DNA from: Pararhizobium_B sp963760965 | GTDB lineage: Bacteria > Pseudomonadota > Alphaproteobacteria > Rhizobiales > Rhizobiaceae | DNA length: 64,000 nt | Direction of reading: 5' to 3' | Assembly (NCBI GenBank): GCA_963760965.1 | Contig: CAVXEW010000008.1 | Span: forward strand, 124,001-188,000 | Shown: in pieces, positions 61,152 to 64,000 of the stretch | Numbering within the stretch: position 1 is the stretch's first letter | Layout of the letters: each line of letters begins with the position of its first letter | Translations under genes and position numbers: made by a program | The notes under the pieces: model-generated | Told to the model about the DNA's origin: nothing | Databases searched by the model: none | The model's input: the letters and a program-made list of their open reading frames with translations, nothing else

Positions 61152-62272
61152 GGACCCCGTCCTTGTCGATCGCCCTCGAGACCGTCGACTTCGCCGAGTT
61201 GCCGCGTTGGTCGCTGGACGATCCGGGCGAGGTCATACTTGCAATGTCGCGCTGCGCCCGACATGTGATTCACGTGAAACCATACCGCGCGGGCGCCTTG
61301 GGCATCGAGACGGAAGACCTGTTGCCGGCCCTTGCGGACGCGGCCAGGCATGTTGCGCGCCTTTCCGCGAGGGAAGCGCGAGCCTTTTTCGAAAGTCGCT
61401 TCCAGCCGTTCCGCATCCGGGAGGAAGAACGTGAATTTGGTTTCGTCACGGGCTACTATGAGCCGGAACTCGCGGTCTCGGAGACGCGCGACCACCGGTT
61501 TCGCTATCCGATCTACCGGCGTCCGGGAGACCTGATCGATCTGGACGATACCAATCGGCCACCCGGGATGGACAGCTATTTCGCCTTCGGGCGATCAAGC
61601 GGCGGGAGTATCACCGAGTACTTCGATCGAGGCGAAATAGATCGCGGTGCCCTGGAGGGGCAGGGGCTTGAAATCGCCTTCGCCGAAAGCAAGGTCGATC
61701 TGTTCTTCGTTCACATACAGGGTGCTGCCCGGCTCACCTTTCGCGATGGAAGGCGAAGTCGCGTGACCTATGCGGCGAAGACGGGACACCGCTTCACGCC
61801 GATCGGGCGAATTCTCGTCGAGGGCGGCGAAGTAGCGCGCGATGCGGTGACGATGGACACGATCCGGGCATGGCTTGCCGCACATTCCGATCGGGTCGAT
61901 GAACTTCTCTGGCAGAACCGCTCCTATATATTCTTTCGCGAGACCCCGGAGGGAGATCCGGCTCTCGGCCCGGTGGCTGCGGCAAAGGTCCCGCTGTCGG
62001 CCGGTCGTTCGCTCGCGGTCGATCGCTTGATCCACACGTTCGGCACGCCGGTCTTCATCTCCGCACCAACGCTTTTCCATCTCGACTCCGGCGCTCCCTT
62101 CGCGCGTCTCATGTTGGCCCAGGACACCGGCTCGGCGATCGTCGGTCCGGCCCGCGGCGACATATTCACCGGCTCGGGCGAGGCCGCGGGCGCGCTGGCC
62201 GGATCCGTCAGGCATGCCGCCGATTTCTTCGTACTTCTGCCTGCCGCCGCGGCGAGGCGGCTGTCGCGATGA
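61148..62272 (+). CDS. mltA: Membrane-bound lytic murein transglycosylase A
   Basis: This is a 374-residue peptidoglycan lytic transglycosylase. Family motifs include FGFVTGYYEPEL, YPIYRRPGDL, VDLFFVHIQGAARL and, near the C terminus, the 3D domain LMLAQDTGSAIVGPARGDIF with the catalytic aspartates. The start is a TTG that overlaps the previous stop, so translation is coupled. No signal peptide is visible with this start, which is odd for a periplasmic enzyme. A parS-like site lies in the coding sequence at 61267-61280 (encoding VIHVKP). Confidence 0.93.
   Translation: MRTPSLSIALETVDFAELPRWSLDDPGEVILAMSRCARHVIHVKPYRAGALGIETEDLLPALADAARHVARLSAREARAFFESRFQPFRIREEEREFGFVTGYYEPELAVSETRDHRFRYPIYRRPGDLIDLDDTNRPPGMDSYFAFGRSSGGSITEYFDRGEIDRGALEGQGLEIAFAESKVDLFFVHIQGAARLTFRDGRRSRVTYAAKTGHRFTPIGRILVEGGEVARDAVTMDTIRAWLAAHSDRVDELLWQNRSYIFFRETPEGDPALGPVAAAKVPLSAGRSLAVDRLIHTFGTPVFISAPTLFHLDSGAPFARLMLAQDTGSAIVGPARGDIFTGSGEAAGALAGSVRHAADFFVLLPAAAARRLSR
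61267..61280. other. parS-like site inside mltA
   Basis: GATTCACGTGAAAC, one mismatch from the parS core and identical to the site at 54202-54215. It lies about 5 kb on the other side of the probable origin from the other sites. Confidence 0.65.
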
Positions 62273-62820
62273 CCCGGGGCCGAAAGCTTACGCACGAGGA
62301 GCGCATGCTCTGGGGCAAGGTGGCACGTTCCGCACGCCCTTTGCCGGGGCGCGAGGCCGGCGAGGAATGGCAGGAGCCGGAGGAGCGCATCGGGCCTTCT
62401 GTCGGGGCCACCCCGAAAGTGGTGGGGTCCGCATTCGGGGGGCCGCCCGCACCGAAGGCAGGGAGGACGACGTCGCTCCCGAACCCGATCGAACGACCGG
62501 TGAAGCGCAAGATCGCCAGGGGGCGTCTCGCACTGGAGGCTCGCATCGATCTGCACGGCATGATGCAGGCGGAGGCTCATGACCTGCTGCGGGCGTTTCT
62601 GCTTCGCGCCCATGAGCGTGGCTTGCGTCACGTGCTGGTGATCACTGGCAAGGGGTCCTCCCGCGGCAGCGAGGGCGTGCTCAAGCGGGCCGTGCCGCAT
62701 TGGCTGGCAACCCCGGACTTCCGGCCGCTTGTGTCTGGCTGCGAAACCGCAGCCCAGGGCCACGGCGGCGAAGGAGCCCTCTATATCCGGCTCAGGCGCA
62801 GGCGAGGGGACAGCACATGA
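62269..62820 (+). CDS. Smr domain protein
   Basis: This is a 183-residue protein with a disordered, proline-rich N-terminal half and a C-terminal Smr (small MutS-related) domain. The Smr signature is ARIDLHGMMQAEAHDLLRAF, with LDLHG-type histidine, and VLVITGKGSS (the T-G-x-G motif). Smr domains have nicking or RNA-cleaving activity. The start overlaps mltA by ATGA and the stop overlaps the next gene by ATGA, giving a tight mltA-smr-XRE operon that is common in this order. Confidence 0.92.
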   Translation: MTRGRKLTHEERMLWGKVARSARPLPGREAGEEWQEPEERIGPSVGATPKVVGSAFGGPPAPKAGRTTSLPNPIERPVKRKIARGRLALEARIDLHGMMQAEAHDLLRAFLLRAHERGLRHVLVITGKGSSRGSEGVLKRAVPHWLATPDFRPLVSGCETAAQGHGGEGALYIRLRRRRGDST

Positions 62821-63230
62821 CGCCCTTCGGTCAGGCGATGCGCCGCCTGCGGGCCGAGCGCGGCGTTTCGCAAAAAGAGATGGCCGCGGCGCTGGGCGTG
62901 TCGGCAGCCTATCTCTCGGCTCTCGAGCATGGTCGTCGCGGACGACCTGGCTGGCAGTTCACACAGCGGGTTATCGGCTATTTCAACATCATCTGGGACG
63001 ATGCGGAGGAACTGGAACGTCTGGCGGTGCTTTCGCAACCGCGCGTAAGCATCGACACGGCCAGGCTCTCCATCGAAGCAAGGCTCTTTGCCCACCGGCT
63101 TGCCAATGTCCTGCCCGATCTGGACGACGCCGCCGTCGCGGCCATGGATGCGGTTCTCGACCGGCATTTGGAAGCAGGCGGTCAGAAGGGGGCGACTTCC
63201 GTTCGCCGAGGCGTGGCAACCCGGGACTGA
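62817..63230 (+). CDS. XRE-family helix-turn-helix regulator
   Basis: This is a 137-residue protein. An N-terminal HTH_3 domain covers MRRLRAERGVSQKEMAAALG and VSAAYLSALEHGRRG. A conserved helical region RVIGYFNIIWDDAEELERLA and a second one near FAHRLANVLPDLDD follow. It could regulate its own operon (Tim44-like, mltA, smr), since it is the last gene and starts in the previous stop codon. No operator was identified. Confidence 0.9.
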   Translation: MTPFGQAMRRLRAERGVSQKEMAAALGVSAAYLSALEHGRRGRPGWQFTQRVIGYFNIIWDDAEELERLAVLSQPRVSIDTARLSIEARLFAHRLANVLPDLDDAAVAAMDAVLDRHLEAGGQKGATSVRRGVATRD

Positions 63231-63247
63231 AGTCCGGATGGACGCAC

Positions 63248-64000
63248 CTAGCTGCCGGCGAAGGCTGCGCGCAGGTCCTTGAGGCGGTCGTTCACAAGCC
63301 AGCCATAGTAATTTTCCCGGGGCAGCAACGGCGGTCTTCCCCCCGCGGCCCGTCGCTTGTTCTCCGCTGCCAGAACTGCGGCCCGTCGATCCGGCGTACC
63401 GACGTTGTACAGTGTGGCCGTAATTCCCGGATTGTGCGAAATATCCACGTCGGCGATCGAGCGGTAGGCCTCGATCGATTCACGAATAGCTGCGGCGACG
63501 TAGGCGAGTGACTTGTCAGGGTCCATGATCGCGTCGTAGACGTCGGCTGCATGCCGATCGTCGAGCTTGGCGTAGCCCGAGACCCGATGCACGATGTCCG
63601 TCAGCTTCAGCGCGGTCAGCGGGTTGATCTGGCCGAGCCCGAACGTCTGGCCCGCATAGAACGGCTGGAAGAAGACGGCGCTGAACCGCTTGTCGGGGAA
63701 CGCTTCCCCGCCTACCACGCGACCACGGAAGTTGCGTTCCCAGACGTCCTCGCGGCAGCTCCATTTTTTCCACGAGCCCTGCTGGCTGGCGCAGGACGCG
63801 AACTGTGGACGCTGGACGAAATGCGTGACCGTCTCTCCCCCGTAGGCGAACCGGAACCGGTGATCCGCATAGGAGATCGCCTTGATGTAGTATGACTGCA
63901 GCCGGTCATATACATCGACATTGTAGGTGTGCTCGCCGACCAGTGCGCCGACGATGTGGATCGGGTCGATGCCGTAGGTCGCCGCCACCCGCCGGATCTT
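63248..64000 (-). CDS. DUF1402 family protein (5' end outside window)
   Basis: The frame is open to the end of the window on the minus strand, with K-I-R-R-V before the first methionine-type codon at 63988, so the start lies beyond base 64000. The visible 250 residues contain AATYGIDPIHIVGALVGEHT, then YAGQTFGLGQINPLTALKL, both features of DUF1402 proteins, which resemble lytic transglycosylases with a G-Q-I-N-P-like active-site loop. An export signal would be expected in the missing part. Many cysteines (CASQQ, CRED) suggest periplasmic disulfides. It converges with the XRE gene across 17 bp. Confidence 0.85.
   Translation of the reverse strand, partial: KIRRVAATYGIDPIHIVGALVGEHTYNVDVYDRLQSYYIKAISYADHRFRFAYGGETVTHFVQRPQFASCASQQGSWKKWSCREDVWERNFRGRVVGGEAFPDKRFSAVFFQPFYAGQTFGLGQINPLTALKLTDIVHRVSGYAKLDDRHAADVYDAIMDPDKSLAYVAAAIRESIEAYRSIADVDISHNPGITATLYNVGTPDRRAAVLAAENKRRAAGGRPPLLPRENYYGWLVNDRLKDLRAAFAGS

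Noticed and set aside
62629..62634. CACGTG core in the Smr gene as a parS
   Set aside because: Neither arm matches the consensus.
1..64000. Transposons, prophage, CRISPR arrays, toxin-antitoxin or defence systems
   Set aside because: No transposase, integrase, spaced repeat array or defence-type gene was seen on either strand; the contents are mainly core chromosomal genes.

Overview
The window is 64 kb of GC-rich, densely packed chromosomal DNA that looks like the core genome of an alphaproteobacterium of the order Hyphomicrobiales (Rhizobiales). The evidence is gene content and order: mnmE-mnmG-rsmG-parA-parB, hemE and a DUF299 gene flanking an AT-rich gap, maf-coaE-dnaQ-secB, a 1,595-residue NAD-glutamate dehydrogenase, the DUF1013 regulator TrcR, DUF1402 and DUF1674 proteins, and near-consensus CtrA and parS sites. 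No genus is claimed. I see no phage, transposase, CRISPR array, rRNA or tRNA, so this is mainly the region around the chromosomal replication origin and not an accessory island.

Layout, 1-8.9 kb: a truncated IclR-type regulator is followed by a five-gene branched-chain-amino-acid-type (HAAT) ABC importer and a small zincin peptidase. A minus-strand CitE-like CoA lyase with a coupled DUF1737 gene then faces an FAD-dependent oxidoreductase. A small membrane protein with its own terminator ends this part. 9-14 kb: leuD, leuB, a PAP2 phosphatase, asd and a lytic transglycosylase. 14-17.3 kb, minus strand: carbonic anhydrase, DUF429, pyridoxal kinase, a small membrane protein and an AhpD-like protein. 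17.3-28.8 kb: the large glutamate dehydrogenase, purH, a heparinase II/III-type protein, rsmB, htpX and an SdhAF4-like protein. 29-40 kb: a TadG-like pilus protein, a probable small minus-strand transcript, cfa, acs, trcR, a WYL regulator, a DJ-1/PfpI protein, an SDR, prpE and a four-helix membrane protein.

40-64 kb is the origin-proximal block: yggS, leuS-lptE-holA, parB and parA with rsmG, mnmG and mnmE, a DUF255 protein, rho, hemJ-hemE, the probable oriC at 55.8-56.2 kb, then the DUF299 regulator, maf, coaE, dnaQ, secB, fxsA, a Tim44-like protein, mltA, an Smr protein, an XRE regulator and a truncated DUF1402 gene. Five parS or parS-like palindromes lie between 47.4 and 61.3 kb, on both sides of the origin and close to the parAB genes whose products should bind them.

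The most interesting non-coding signals are: a minus-strand transcription unit at about 30.44-30.64 kb with an exceptionally strong Shine-Dalgarno sequence, a 23-codon frame and a 12-bp terminator stem; a 90-bp repeat present twice, each time between convergent genes; a perfect 24-bp palindrome inside the overlapping ends of cfa and acs; a CtrA/CcrM-like site cluster upstream of the heparinase gene; and alternative hairpins before leuB. I found no convincing new multi-gene system.
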